From: Arcanobacterium phocae
GTDB lineage: Bacteria > Actinomycetota > Actinomycetes > Actinomycetales > Actinomycetaceae
Reading direction: 5' to 3'
NCBI RefSeq assembly: GCF_900105865.1
Contig: NZ_LT629804.1
Location: 1,860,001-1,924,000 of the forward strand
DNA: 64,000 bases
Part shown: one piece after another, positions 25,538 to 35,213 of the stretch
Layout of the letters: the number at the start of each line of letters is the position of its first letter
Numbering within the stretch: position 1 is the stretch's first letter
Made by a program: the position numbers and the translations under genes
Notes under the pieces: model-generated
The model's input: only the letters and a program-made list of their open reading frames with translations
What the model was told of the DNA's origin: nothing
Database searches by the model: none

Positions 25538-27397
25538 CTACTTCTGCGATAGCTCTACAACTGCTTTGGCCACTCGCTCATGCGCGTCCCAAATCTCTTG
25601 TGGGAGATGATCGAACTGTTCGAGATGCTCACGGCGTGCTTGCAACTCACGAACCCAGAGTTCTGGATCGATGCGCAAGATTTCCGCGAGGTCTTCGCGA
25701 GAACCAGTAAAACCGTCAAGGTTAAGCTCATCAATAGTTGGCACAATACCAACTGGTGTTTGAGTTCCCTTAACACGACCGTCTTTAAGTTCCAGTAGCC
25801 ATAGGAGTGCACGAAGGTTATCGCGGTATCCAGGCCACAGGAAATGGCCGTCTTCTGGATCGCGTTGGAACCAGTTCACGTGAGCAAAGATTGGAGTATC
25901 TTTTGCTTCGCCGATGATCTTCATCCAGTGAGCCGCATAATCGCCTTCTGGGTAAGACATAAATGGACGCATAGACATTGGATCATAGCGCAAAACGCCT
26001 TCCTTACCTTCGGCTGCGAAGGTAGCTTGAACGCCCATAGTCAAACCGTCGTAGACACCTTCGGCAATATCGGTAATTGCCCGAATAAGTGGTTCGCGAT
26101 CAGATACGCGGCCACCAAAGATAATGGCATCAATCGGCACACCTGATGGCGCGTCATAATCTGGAGCAACGTTTGGCACATTTGCCAGTGTTGTGGTGAA
26201 ACGGGAGTTAGGATGCGCCCATTCGTCACCCTTAGCTCCAGAGCGTTGGCGTTCAGCGGGACGATCCGCGATCGGTTCGCCCTTCCAATCAAGCCAGCCA
26301 GTGACGTCTTCTGGACATTCTGGGGTCTTGCCTTCCCACCACAGTTCTTCCGTTTGTGGATTGTAGGCCACGTTCGTAAAGAGAGTGCGAGTTCCAGGAG
26401 CCAATGATTCCATTGCAGTTGGGTTGGTGTCCCAGTTGGTATCCTTAGCCACGCCAAACGCGCCGAACTCTGGATTCATTCCGTAGAGGCGACCATCCTT
26501 TGGATCTACGCGGAGCCAAACAATATCGTCGCCATAGAAGAATACTTCGTAGCGATCGCCGAGCGCTTCTGGGGGAAGCATCATAGCTAGATTGGTCTTA
26601 CCGGATGCCGACGGGAAGCCGCCGCAAACGTAGTAGGTCCGATCTTCTTGCTTATCCTTAATACCGATAAGCATGAACTGTTCACCGAGGAATTCACCGG
26701 AGAACCAGCCATCGAATGATCCTTGGCGCAAGCCGTGGGCGATTTTGCCCAACAGTGCGTTGCCGCCGTAGGAAGATCCGTAGTGCAAGATTGTGCGCTC
26801 GTCAGCAACGGTCGCAAACAGTCGCTGATCGTCATCGGTGCCTTGACCGAGATTTTCCAAATCACCAGTGACGTGGACAGCCCGAACGAACATCGATGGG
26901 TCTTCTAAGTCATTGAGATATTCAACGCCGACGCGAGCCATCCGAATCATGTGGATCGCAACCGTACGGTTATCAGTTAGTTCAACTCCGAGAGCATATT
27001 TTGCAAGTGGCGAACCAACTGGGGCCATCAAGTAAGGAACCACGTACATGGTCTTGCCACGCGATGCGCCACGCATATGCTCGATTTGAGTTTTAGTTAC
27101 TTCACTAGCGTCACGCCAGTTGTTGTAAACACCAGCATCGGTAGGACGATGAGTAGCGACGACGGTACGCTCTTCGGACCGAGCTGTGTCCTTGTAATAG
27201 GAACGGGAGTAATAACGGTCTTCACCGGCTGGGAAGATCTCTCCCGCAGCTAACGCTTCGTTTACTATACGTTCATCATCAGAAGCGCTAATCACCTCAA
27301 TATTATCTGGCTGGGTGATGTCCGCCCAATACGCAACGTATTCTTCAACGGCTGAATTTTTCAGGCCCGCAGCCTGGAGGATTTCCGAAACAGTCAT
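25538..27397 (-). CDS. pckG: Phosphoenolpyruvate carboxykinase (GTP)
   Basis: Interconverts oxaloacetate and phosphoenolpyruvate with GTP/GDP at the TCA-gluconeogenesis node. At 619 aa it is GTP-type. Family blocks include YVVPYLMAPVGSPLAKY, SSYGGNALLGKI, and HPNSRFTTTLANVPN near the substrate and nucleotide sites. The P-loop reads FPSASGKTN, with Ser265 where most family members have the hyper-reactive cysteine (FPSACGKTN); that cysteine is not essential to the fold, but its loss is notable. It stands alone with its own leader. Confidence 0.95.
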   Translation of the reverse strand: MTVSEILQAAGLKNSAVEEYVAYWADITQPDNIEVISASDDERIVNEALAAGEIFPAGEDRYYSRSYYKDTARSEERTVVATHRPTDAGVYNNWRDASEVTKTQIEHMRGASRGKTMYVVPYLMAPVGSPLAKYALGVELTDNRTVAIHMIRMARVGVEYLNDLEDPSMFVRAVHVTGDLENLGQGTDDDQRLFATVADERTILHYGSSYGGNALLGKIAHGLRQGSFDGWFSGEFLGEQFMLIGIKDKQEDRTYYVCGGFPSASGKTNLAMMLPPEALGDRYEVFFYGDDIVWLRVDPKDGRLYGMNPEFGAFGVAKDTNWDTNPTAMESLAPGTRTLFTNVAYNPQTEELWWEGKTPECPEDVTGWLDWKGEPIADRPAERQRSGAKGDEWAHPNSRFTTTLANVPNVAPDYDAPSGVPIDAIIFGGRVSDREPLIRAITDIAEGVYDGLTMGVQATFAAEGKEGVLRYDPMSMRPFMSYPEGDYAAHWMKIIGEAKDTPIFAHVNWFQRDPEDGHFLWPGYRDNLRALLWLLELKDGRVKGTQTPVGIVPTIDELNLDGFTGSREDLAEILRIDPELWVRELQARREHLEQFDHLPQEIWDAHERVAKAVVELSQK

Positions 27398-27553
27398 CTG
27401 TTTCCCCTTTCATTAGCGGATAAACACAAATTATTCGCCATACTCGAACATTTTTATTTGTGCTTGTTGAACAGCTTATCCTATTGCGGTTCATTAATAC
27501 AGGACCAAAGAAACAGATAGACTACTCGTATCGATATACGCGAGAGGATACCC

Positions 27554-27940
27554 ATGAAAAACCAACAGCAATCCCGTCCCTACGTGCCCGACTACGATTG
27601 GCTCTGGACCCAGCCCCCAAGCTACACACGAACCCTTCGAGCAATCATCTCGCACTCTGATGCTGCCGTGCTGCGCACCGCATTCACATCTTTTATCCGG
27701 TCCCTACAGCATGATGAGAATGGCGTAGCCGGGCGTGGCGGATGGGCAATATACCCCAACGTCAGCGAATCTGAGCCACACGCCGTCGTCGCTGATATTG
27801 TTTCCGGTGGCGAAGACGTAGCCGACGCGATCTGCGACGGCGCGGACGAACTCTTCGAAAAACTCACTGCAACGCCGGGAATAAAAATTCAGTGGCGCCA
27901 GCTTGACACCGGCGCCACCAAATCGACTAACGGAGACTAA
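27554..27940 (+). CDS. Hypothetical protein, 128 aa
   Basis: I do not recognise a family. The protein has no signal peptide or membrane segment, begins with a polar, aromatic-rich stretch (YVPDYDWLWTQPPSY), and continues with a mixed alpha/beta-looking body. GAGAGG precedes its ATG at good spacing, and codon use looks like that of its neighbours, so it is probably expressed. It is divergent from pckG and converges with the FtsX-like gene, overlapping it by 4 bp. Confidence 0.6.
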   Translation: MKNQQQSRPYVPDYDWLWTQPPSYTRTLRAIISHSDAAVLRTAFTSFIRSLQHDENGVAGRGGWAIYPNVSESEPHAVVADIVSGGEDVADAICDGADELFEKLTATPGIKIQWRQLDTGATKSTNGD

Positions 27941-29331
27941 TCGTTGCGGCGCACCCGCGCCGATAAAATACGATGCTGAATCGGAACCGTGACGGCCACA
28001 GCAGCAAACGTCAAAGCGATACCCAAACCAATCATCGTCATCAGTGCGAGCATGTTCCCCCACTTCACCAATGCCGGATGCGTTAGCGAAGGCACAAATG
28101 ACAGCCCCACCACGATCACCAACACTGCGAGCAACGGATACATCACCTGAATAAACCGGGCGCGAATGAGCGTCGAGACGGGCGTGCCAACATACACCAA
28201 GGCGCGGGTTTCATCACTGCGGTCAAAAACATCCGAGACTTGGTGAATCATCGTCGATACCGCACCGATAACCAAGGCAAAAGCAAACGCAATCAACACT
28301 CCTTGCGGAATATCGTGGGCCATCAATTCCGCATACGATTGTGCTTGATCGTCAACTGGCGTATCTAGCGAAACAATGGCCATTGTGGACACCAACGTTG
28401 CCACGGCACCCATGAGTGCCACCGCACTGACATTGCGCCACGCCGCCCGCGAATGCGAAACCACCCGGCGAATACCGATGAGCCGTGCTGGTGAGCCGGT
28501 AAAAACGAGCGGTCGCATCGTCAGCTGAATAAACAACGGCCCTGCCAAGGCCAAACCGCCAAAGAAGATCACCACGGCGAGACCGATAGAAAGAACTTGA
28601 CCAACATCAACCGAGCTTGGCGAGAAGGTTGCCGTCATATACAACAGGAGAGCCAACGCTACGCCTAAAACAGCTAAACGCCACATTTTCACATTCGTTG
28701 GGATAACGCGATGCGCAACTCCCAGTGGCGAAATGGTTACCCGCTGCAGGCCAACAACCGTTGAAATACTAGCAATAACGAGCACCAGAACGTAGGCCGC
28801 TAACAACATCCACCACGGGAGTAACATATGAGCCGTACTAATCGGCAACGTGCCAAAGGTGAGCTGAGACCACGCCGGCAAAGTTGCCAAGTAAACAGCC
28901 AAACCTGCTACATAGCCAATCGTTGCCTGCAAAACACTTTCCACAATCGACATCACCAAGACTTGACTGGCGCTCATACCCATCAGACGTAACGATGCTA
29001 GGCGGCGTTCCCGGCCACCAGCACCTAACCGAGCAGCACCTGAACCGAGCGACAACAACGGGATCGTCAGCAATGCCAACGCAATAACTGCGAACGCCGC
29101 ATAGATTTCGCCAATCGATTCGGTGCGCACATCGCTATGGAATGCCGTCGCAACAGCCTGGTTGATCGCTCCAACACGCGTTTGGAACATGAAGACGCCA
29201 CCCAACGTGGTCAATGTCAGCCATGATGACACCGCAAACGCAAGAACCGCAAACAGATCCAAAATACCGCTGCCAGTGCGCGCGCCTAATCGGGCACGCG
29301 TCAGCATCGCGGCTAAAGACAGCGACTTCAT
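27937..29331 (-). CDS. FtsX-like ABC transporter permease
   Basis: 464-aa MacB/FtsX-type permease. There are about eight membrane segments in two groups, with the N-terminal helix followed by an extracytoplasmic stretch and a repeated FtsX domain at the C-terminus. Its start overlaps the stop of the ATPase gene (ATGA), so the pair forms one transporter. With a divergent histidine kinase/response regulator next door, the layout resembles HrtAB-HrrSA/ChrSA heme-efflux loci and antimicrobial-peptide-sensing loci. The substrate cannot be decided from sequence. Confidence 0.86.
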   Translation of the reverse strand: MKSLSLAAMLTRARLGARTGSGILDLFAVLAFAVSSWLTLTTLGGVFMFQTRVGAINQAVATAFHSDVRTESIGEIYAAFAVIALALLTIPLLSLGSGAARLGAGGRERRLASLRLMGMSASQVLVMSIVESVLQATIGYVAGLAVYLATLPAWSQLTFGTLPISTAHMLLPWWMLLAAYVLVLVIASISTVVGLQRVTISPLGVAHRVIPTNVKMWRLAVLGVALALLLYMTATFSPSSVDVGQVLSIGLAVVIFFGGLALAGPLFIQLTMRPLVFTGSPARLIGIRRVVSHSRAAWRNVSAVALMGAVATLVSTMAIVSLDTPVDDQAQSYAELMAHDIPQGVLIAFAFALVIGAVSTMIHQVSDVFDRSDETRALVYVGTPVSTLIRARFIQVMYPLLAVLVIVVGLSFVPSLTHPALVKWGNMLALMTMIGLGIALTFAAVAVTVPIQHRILSARVRRND

Positions 29332-30011
29332 CGTGACACCGCCCCGTCATAGTGAATTAGACCGTCACGAATTTCTACCAAACGCTGGCACCACGAGGCC
29401 ACCTGCGTATCGTGGGTGATAACCACCAAGGTCGTGCCGTTCATTTTTGCGGTAGCAGTCAACAACTGCATCACTTCATGGCCGGTTGCCTGATCGAGTG
29501 CGCCGGTGGGTTCATCAGCAAACAAAATCGCCGGATCGTGCACGAGTGCGCGCGCAATAGCCACGCGCTGTGCCTGACCGCCAGACATCTCCCCTGGGCG
29601 CTTAGCAGCCTGTGAACGCACCCCGAGCCGTTCCAACCACGTTTCTGCGGTCTTTAGCGCCTTGCGGCGCGAAACACCGTTAAGCAACAGCGGGAAAGCC
29701 ACATTCTCGCGAGCCGTCAACTCCGGCACTAGCTGGCCGTCTTGGAACACGAAACCAAGCTTTGAGCGGCGCAACTTCGAGCGCTTCGCATCTGACATCG
29801 ACGAGATCGACAGCTCCCCGAGTTCCACCTGGCCTTCATCTGGCTGCAAAATACCCGACAGCACGTGAAGCATGGTTGACTTACCGGAACCAGACGGCCC
29901 CATAATCGCCACCTGCTCGCCATGCTTGATATCAATATCGACGCCCGCCAACGCGTGGACGTCACCGTATGTTTTCATTAAACCGCGACCGCGGAGATTC
30001 ATTTCGTTCAT
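29328..30011 (-). CDS. ABC transporter ATPase (LolD/MacB type)
   Basis: 227-aa ATPase partner of the FtsX-like permease. Walker A is GPSGSGKSTM (about residue 38), signature MSGGQAQRVAIARAL (about 143), and Walker B ILFADEPTGALD (about 163). First gene of the two-gene operon. Its promoter shares a 125-bp region with the divergent histidine kinase gene, which contains two GGTAG...CTACC inverted repeats. Confidence 0.93.
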   Translation of the reverse strand: MNEMNLRGRGLMKTYGDVHALAGVDIDIKHGEQVAIMGPSGSGKSTMLHVLSGILQPDEGQVELGELSISSMSDAKRSKLRRSKLGFVFQDGQLVPELTARENVAFPLLLNGVSRRKALKTAETWLERLGVRSQAAKRPGEMSGGQAQRVAIARALVHDPAILFADEPTGALDQATGHEVMQLLTATAKMNGTTLVVITHDTQVASWCQRLVEIRDGLIHYDGAVSR

Positions 30012-30033
30012 GGTTCCTATTTTCCCGGCTCAC

Positions 30034-30057
30034 GGTAGCGAACACCATGGTGCTACC
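30034..30057. promoter_or_regulatory. Inverted repeat A in the ABC/kinase divergent promoter
   Basis: GGTAGC (30034-30039) and GCTACC (30052-30057) frame a core with the palindrome CACCATGGTG. It lies 23 bp upstream of the ATPase start. It shares its ends with repeat B, so both may be sites for the neighbouring response regulator (inference). Confidence 0.5.
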
Positions 30058-30069
30058 TCCCATTTTTGA

Positions 30070-30087
30070 GGTAGAGCTAGCCCTACC
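30070..30087. promoter_or_regulatory. Inverted repeat B in the ABC/kinase divergent promoter
   Basis: GGTAG (30070-30074) and CTACC (30083-30087) around AGCTAGCC. Same outer half-sites as repeat A, centred about 33 bp away (three helical turns). Confidence 0.5.
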
Positions 30088-30137
30088 ATTCGCTTCTGCG
30101 GCGGTTGAGCCAGCTTCCACCCGCTAATATTACTAGT

Positions 30138-30881
30138 ATGAGTTTTCTTCGCCGGCTATTTTCTATGCGTTCGACGTCGTACGCCCAGGAAATCGCACAC
30201 CTGACCGAATCGCGCCGCGAAATCGTCAAAGCGTTCGAAATCGAACGCCGCCGAATCGAGCGCGACCTGCACGACGGTGCCCAACAATACCTTGTTGCTA
30301 CCGGAATGGCGCTGGGCGAACTCGAACTCATTGTCACCTTGGCTGGCGAATTGCCTGCCGAACTGGCTGATCTGCCAGAGATAATCGCGCGCGCGAAAAC
30401 CGCTAACCAGCAAGGGTTGGCAGCTTTGCGGGCAACGGTCAACAATGTTCACCCTAAGCTACTGTCTGACATGGGATTGGCAGCTGCCGTGCGCGATATT
30501 GCCGAACGCAGTGAGCTGCCGGTGCGCGTCGTCGTCCCCCATCCGCTACCTGACCTACCGGAAGGCGTAGTTGCTACCGCCTATTTTCTGGTGGCCGAAG
30601 CGCTCACGAACACTGCGAAATATGCACCAAACGCTGAGGCTACGGTTATGCTTGCCGCCGACGAATACCTGCACGTGTCGATCGTTGATACCGGGCCGGG
30701 CGGTGCGCAGCTAACTAGCGGACACGGACTCGCTGGAATGCGCGAACGGCTCGCCGCATTCGGCGGAACACTCGACGTCGTCTCCCCTGCCGGTGGTCCC
30801 ACGAAAGTAACCGGGAGAATTCCGCTACTGTTACGCACCGGCGAATCAAGTATTGTTCTACACTCAGGAGAAAACCAGTGA
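30138..30881 (+). CDS. Sensor histidine kinase (NarL/DesK type)
   Basis: 247-aa kinase of the HisKA_3 class. The phospho-acceptor helix is ERRRIERDLHDGAQQY (His at about residue 45), followed by a HATPase domain with EALTNTAKYAP (N box) and VDTGPGG and GHGLAGMRERL (G boxes). It lacks obvious membrane helices, so the sensing part is minimal or cytoplasmic. The ATG at 30138 is preferred: TAATAT (30125-30130) lies 7 bases before it with no Shine-Dalgarno, the pattern of a leaderless actinobacterial mRNA. Its stop overlaps the regulator's GTG start. Diverges from the ABC pair it probably controls. Confidence 0.88.
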   Translation: MSFLRRLFSMRSTSYAQEIAHLTESRREIVKAFEIERRRIERDLHDGAQQYLVATGMALGELELIVTLAGELPAELADLPEIIARAKTANQQGLAALRATVNNVHPKLLSDMGLAAAVRDIAERSELPVRVVVPHPLPDLPEGVVATAYFLVAEALTNTAKYAPNAEATVMLAADEYLHVSIVDTGPGGAQLTSGHGLAGMRERLAAFGGTLDVVSPAGGPTKVTGRIPLLLRTGESSIVLHSGENQ

Positions 30882-31573
30882 CTCGCACAATTTTTATTGC
30901 CGACGACGCCGCCCTGATGCGCGCCGGGCTCTCCGGTATTTTGCAACGCGTGGGTTACCAGATTGTTGGCGAAGCTAGTTCTGCCCCAGAACTTGTGTCC
31001 GGGGTGCGCAAAATTATCGACGACGGCGGGCAGATCGACGTCGTTCTTACTGATGTGCGTATGCCACCGACGATGACTGATGATGGCCTACGTGCCGCCG
31101 ACGAACTGCGCTGTGCCTATCCCAACCTGGCTGTGATGGTGCTATCTCAATATGTTGCACCCGCCTATGCCCAATCGTTGTTTGGCTCGGCGCACGGAAT
31201 GGCCCGCGGCGGGATCGGATATTTACTCAAAGAGCGCGTCTCCCAAGTGGCCGACTTCGTCACCTCGCTGGATATGGTTGCTGGCGGAGGCGTCGTCGTC
31301 GATCCAGAAGTTGCTGCTGGGCTCATCCGTGGCCGGTCTACCGCGCTCGCGGCGCTCACGCCCCGCGAGCGCGAAGTCCTTGAGCTCATGGCGCGCGGAC
31401 TGTCCAATGCGCAAATCCAGGCGGATTTATTTTTATCCGCGGCGGCCGTATCGAAACACGTGGCAAATATTTTCAGCAAACTCGGGCTGGCGCCGGGCGA
31501 AGAAAACCGCCGGGTGCGCGCGGTGCTGACGTATCTAACTGAGACTGGCGGAGCGGGCGCCGCGTCACGGTGA
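30878..31573 (+). CDS. Response regulator, NarL/LuxR family
   Basis: 231-aa regulator. The receiver domain shows the acidic pair (ADDAALMRAGL), the phosphorylated Asp in VLTDVRMP (about residue 53) and the conserved Lys in YLLKERV. The C-terminal LuxR-type HTH is LTPREREVLELMARGLSNAQ and following (about 160-210). The GTG start overlaps the kinase stop (GTGA), so kinase and regulator are translationally coupled. Probable target: the divergent ABC operon via GGTAG...CTACC sites. Confidence 0.92.
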   Translation: MTRTIFIADDAALMRAGLSGILQRVGYQIVGEASSAPELVSGVRKIIDDGGQIDVVLTDVRMPPTMTDDGLRAADELRCAYPNLAVMVLSQYVAPAYAQSLFGSAHGMARGGIGYLLKERVSQVADFVTSLDMVAGGGVVVDPEVAAGLIRGRSTALAALTPREREVLELMARGLSNAQIQADLFLSAAAVSKHVANIFSKLGLAPGEENRRVRAVLTYLTETGGAGAASR

Positions 31574-31687
31574 CTCTTACAAGGTGACTCTTGCAAGGTG
31601 CCGTGGCTGAGCGTGACTCGAGGTGTCTTCCTCAAGGTGACGAACGGGACGCGAATGTGTATAGTTAAGTCGTTGGCTTTCGCCACT

Positions 31688-31758
31688 GCGGGCGTAGTTC
31701 ATCGGTAGAATGGCAGCTTCCCAAGCTGCAGAGGCGGGTTCGATTCCCGTCGCCCGCT
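31688..31758 (+). tRNA. tRNA-Gly (anticodon CCC)
   Basis: Acceptor GCGGGCG/CGCCCGC, anticodon stem GCAGC/GCTGC with loop TTCCCAA (anticodon CCC), and T-loop GGTTCGATTCC. Discriminator T, followed by an encoded CCA (31759-31761). Confidence 0.94.
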
Positions 31759-31836
31759 CCACTAGACGCTCGATAATGATAAAACGGCGTTGGCGCATGG
31801 CCATTGGCACGAGCCTTCAGAGTGCGGGGCATTCCC

Positions 31837-31865
31837 TTCAATTCAGTAAACAAACTGTTTATAAT
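31837..31865 (+). promoter_or_regulatory. Promoter of the lipoprotein gene
   Basis: Perfect -10 TATAAT (31860-31865), 17-nt spacer, and a weak -35 TTCAAT (31837-31842). CAGT and ACTG flank AAACAA within the spacer. Confidence 0.55.
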
Positions 31866-31918
31866 GATGAGTGGTTTAGACAAGACATTATTACTTCTCA
31901 TATAGCAGGTGCCGCGTG

Positions 31919-32461
31919 ATGTCTCACAAGAAAACAAGCCTTTTCCGGCTTCTCGCACTCGTAAGCATAGCAGTGAGCACTGTCAGTGCGTGTTCGCCTG
32001 CGGAAGATGCTAGGACGTACTCACCTTCCAACGCACATTCTCCATCCTCCACTGCTTCACCTAACACATCCAAACCCGCTGGTCGTGCACGTGCAACTTG
32101 GAATGGCGCCGATATTGATCTTTCCGAAGCATCCGTCTCATGCGACGTCGACGGAAATGTAGTTCGTATCGTCGTGCTTCCACCTGGCTGGGACCCAAGT
32201 TCTGATTCTCCCTACTGGGCAACACTATGGGAATCGGACGACGCGATCGACGTTCTTGACGTAGGAATCGGTTATGGAATTCCTACTGAAACAAATCAAG
32301 AGGTTTTAGCCCACGCCTGGTCCTCCAATAACCCTAGGACAGGCAATTTCATTGCCACTCACCAGGGAAAGACCTACACAGTTACCGGTTCTTTTGGCAA
32401 TATTCCTGGCACAGAAGCAACAGTATCGGGAGAGCTCATCGTCGACTGCCCGACGCAATAA
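31919..32461 (+). CDS. LpqH-like lipoprotein
   Basis: About 180-aa exported lipoprotein. The signal peptide ends in the lipobox VSAC (Cys at about residue 25), followed by a Ser/Thr/Pro-rich flexible stretch and a small beta-type domain. Two further cysteines (VSCDVDGN and the terminal VDCPTQ) are placed as in the mycobacterial 19-kDa antigen family (LpqH), as are GKTYTVTGSFG and the closing ELIVDC. Function of LpqH-family proteins is poorly defined. The ATG at 31919 is preferred over an adjacent GTG. It is the last intact gene before the decayed region. Confidence 0.75.
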   Translation: MSHKKTSLFRLLALVSIAVSTVSACSPAEDARTYSPSNAHSPSSTASPNTSKPAGRARATWNGADIDLSEASVSCDVDGNVVRIVVLPPGWDPSSDSPYWATLWESDDAIDVLDVGIGYGIPTETNQEVLAHAWSSNNPRTGNFIATHQGKTYTVTGSFGNIPGTEATVSGELIVDCPTQ

Positions 32462-32519
32462 GCATTATGCCAGAACACCGATTATCCAAACATCTTCACA
32501 TCTGATGGCCACCCGGCAA

Positions 32520-32843
32520 ACAACATCGAGCTCTGGGCAACAGGACTGGCATAAGCCACGATTCCACATCGTGGCGTTAGTTTTTATCAATCAGTGCCTC
32601 AATCTGCCCGGCTTTCGCAGTCGCAGTGTTACAAGATTGTTCACCGTCGTCTTTGTAGTTGTAGCACTAGACTGCGTACTTGCATCTTGTGTTCGATGCC
32701 ACTGTTTTTCTTTTCTCTCCATGCCCTCCGTTGAGTTCATTGGTGAAGACGGCGGGTGTAACGTTGTCATTGAGCCAGGATTCTTCAGCGATCCTACCGT
32801 GGATACGCAAAACCCCGACGCTCTCAGCATCCAGGTCATGGTT
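32520..32843 (-). pseudogene. Decayed phage Clp-like prohead protease, N-terminal part
   Basis: Translation on the minus strand directly after the portal remnant reads AESVGVLRIHGRIAEESWLN followed by DNVTPAVFTNELN. This is how phage ClpP-like head maturation proteases begin. The catalytic Ser/His region is missing and the frame ends in unrelated sequence, so it is a truncated relic. Portal followed by protease is the usual HK97-type order. Confidence 0.6.
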
Positions 32844-32847
32844 TGGC

Positions 32848-33980
32848 TTAGGTGTGAGCCAGTCCCAAAACGTCTCGTACCCTCCTCCTTAGGGGCAGTT
32901 CGTTACTCGAAGGCTCCTCAACAGACTCAGACTCCGGTTCTATCTGTTCGGACTCTGCTGGTTGGGTACTGGCATATACACCAGCAAGGCCGAGCGGAAG
33001 CATGTTGCCATTAACCAAATACAAATCCCAGCCAGCTTGTTCACTGATACGGTCGAGGTTTCCAGCTCACGGATATCATTGGCGCTCATCCACCCGTTCT
33101 GCCGAACGACCGTGTATCCATCCATCCGCGACTTATATTTACCGCGCAGCAAGCCCTCGAAGTTGAACTTCACATAAAATCTGCGGCTTCTCACAAGGAG
33201 CCAAGAGCGTTTTAGTGATGGCTTGTTCCCAGCGAATCACCCACGGATCAAGCGTGTACTTCACAAACTCAAAGGACTACTGCTCAATATTGCTAAAAGA
33301 GCTCTTTTCAAGGTCGCCGATCATGTGCGGAGGAATCCTTGATCGTGCCCGGATGCTCGAGCGCCCCGCAGCACTATTGGAGAAAAAGCTCGCTCCGTAG
33401 TGTTCGGTTGTCCGAGCAAGATCGATGGCGTTCTTCGTCATCGCAATCGGGTTATAACCGACTAGGCTGTCAGAACCTAGTCCTCGAATATGGAGCACGT
33501 TGCAAATAGCCAAGGCGACAGGTGACAGTTTCGAATCTGTCAGAGAATTCACCCCAGGAACGTTGATATTCGTAGTAGAGTTGCCAGCCTCATCACAGTC
33601 CGCCGTCATCCGATTCGCATCAACGCAAACAACCCTATCGCCTCATCGCGCCCGTTGCGCAGCACCTGAACAAACGGCCCCACAACAGAAGGTGCTTCAT
33701 CAACGTTTCTCGGAGTACGAAGCTCGTCATCTCCTGATTCGGCACTCATCATGGAGCAACACGTACAGCGGATGGTTCGGCGCCTTGTCCTTACCATCCC
33801 TCCGAGATTTGCTGATAGGCGTACAACGGTAAACCCGCGATAGCCTCAGCCAAAATCCACACGCAACTGTACACAGCGGTTATCTGCATCACAGGTCGCT
33901 CAATCACCGGACGAGCCGGAGACATTGGCCCGAGCAAAAACTATACGAAAATCCAATCACATGATCTTCTATCGCATGAG
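32848..33980 (-). pseudogene. Decayed HK97-type phage portal protein
   Basis: Recognisable blocks, scattered over two or three frames, in the correct order: ITAVYSCVWILAEAIAGLPL, then HPLYVLLHDE, LMKHLLLWG, VLRNGRDEAIGLFALMRI, VLHIRGLGSDSLVGYNPIAM, NAIDLARTTEHYGASFF, and finally FEGLLRGKYKSRMDGY with NGWMSANDIRELE and AGWDLYLVNGNMLPLGLAG. Together these cover nearly the whole family length (about 380 residues). At least three frameshifts and several stops break it, for example near 33050, 33640 and 33750. Confidence 0.8.
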
Positions 33981-34260
33981 TCGTGTCGCCTAGCGGCAAG
34001 TTAGAAAACCCATATCCGCTCCTTTAGTAAATGAGTAACATAAATCGACTAGCCATATTCGTTTTTCATAGCTAACATGTGAAAGAGGGCACTGGGAAAT
34101 GTTGCACTTTGTTCAAAACATCATCGTGCAGACCAGCTTAAGCTGCAGGTATTTCAATATCGGTAGGATACCCTTCTCTATCAACATCTATAGTCACTTG
34201 CGTCTACTTATTCGGCTCATCAAAGAATGCCACCTGTTGCGATGCTTCTTCTGGCACAAT
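33981..34260. other. No gene seen
   Basis: AT-rich stretch between the portal relic and the secreted-protein relic. I see no gene, RNA or clear signal in it. Confidence 0.5.
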
Positions 34261-35140
34261 CTATTCACCGAACATAATATACGCAACATCAGCTTCTCTG
34301 TCATTTGTCATATGCCATATGTATGATCTTCCCCCTTTTGTGACCGCGGTAATGTTTCCAATTTTGTTGGCTACAATAACATGAATCCTAGTATTCCCTT
34401 TACCTTGAGTAAGCACTGATATCCCTTTCTTACCTGCAGTTTTCGCACCATTTGTCACCGCTTATTTCATCAATGCTTGGCTCACTTCCCTAGCGGTAGC
34501 TTGGGTTAATGCGCGACGAGTAAAATGTGCCACTACAGCTGAAGCAGGAATCCAGAAAGGATCAGCGACTGCAGGATAAATCATTGCAGAGCCGGTACAG
34601 ATATACTGAATTACACAGTCACTTTCAGTTATATACTCAGTGTTAACTTTTATTCCGTTTGCATCGACTGCCCAAGGCACCGCAAAGGTTCCTACAAGAT
34701 TCCCATTTTGATCCCACGCAACGATTCCCCATCTTCCAAATATGTTAGATGAAAATCTGGATCTACCGAAGGAAATTTCACAACTGGAATATGAAATAGA
34801 GATCTGCAAGCACCGTATCTTCATCGCGTATCTCCAATGAATAGTAGTCTGATTCACTTACGCTCAAAGTTTGAAAAACGCTAAGCAATCCAGTTGGAAG
34901 TATTCGCGAGAACTCTACTTCTGTTGCTGATGGAACTGTGATTGCCCCATCTCCAATCTTGATTCTCTCCTCGTCAACATCATGCGTGTCTAGAAAGACA
35001 ATAGTATGAGTTTTTGCAGCAGCTTCAATATCCGCAGAAGCTCTTCACGGAGAAGTATTTTGTCAGGCACTTCAGCAGCTGCTGCAAATCCAACCGTGGA
35101 GAGATAATGCTAGTGTCGTCACTACGCTCACGAGAGCTTT
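34261..35140 (-). pseudogene. Decayed secreted protein gene
   Basis: On the minus strand: a signal-peptide-like start (ALVSVVTTLALS, then GFAAAAEVPDK), then IKIGDGAITVPSATEVEFSR, then WAVDANGIKVNTEY and YPAVADPFWIP. The wording PWAxDANGxxVxT...YPxVADPFW recurs in exported actinobacterial proteins of unknown function. The final part (GISVLTQGKGNTRIHVIVAN) continues in the same frame across a TAA at 34462-34464. There are at least two frameshifts upstream (near 34790 and 35060). It is not functional. Confidence 0.6.
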
Positions 35141-35213
35141 ATGATATTTTCCGGTAATCGTGAATATTCTTCTCGTTGTAGTGGATTCTGGTAGCGGTTG
35201 CAGCGTCTTTGTT

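Noticed and set aside
32352-33014. 220-aa plus-strand frame
   Set aside because: It runs opposite to the recognisable portal and protease relics, has no family signal and odd composition.
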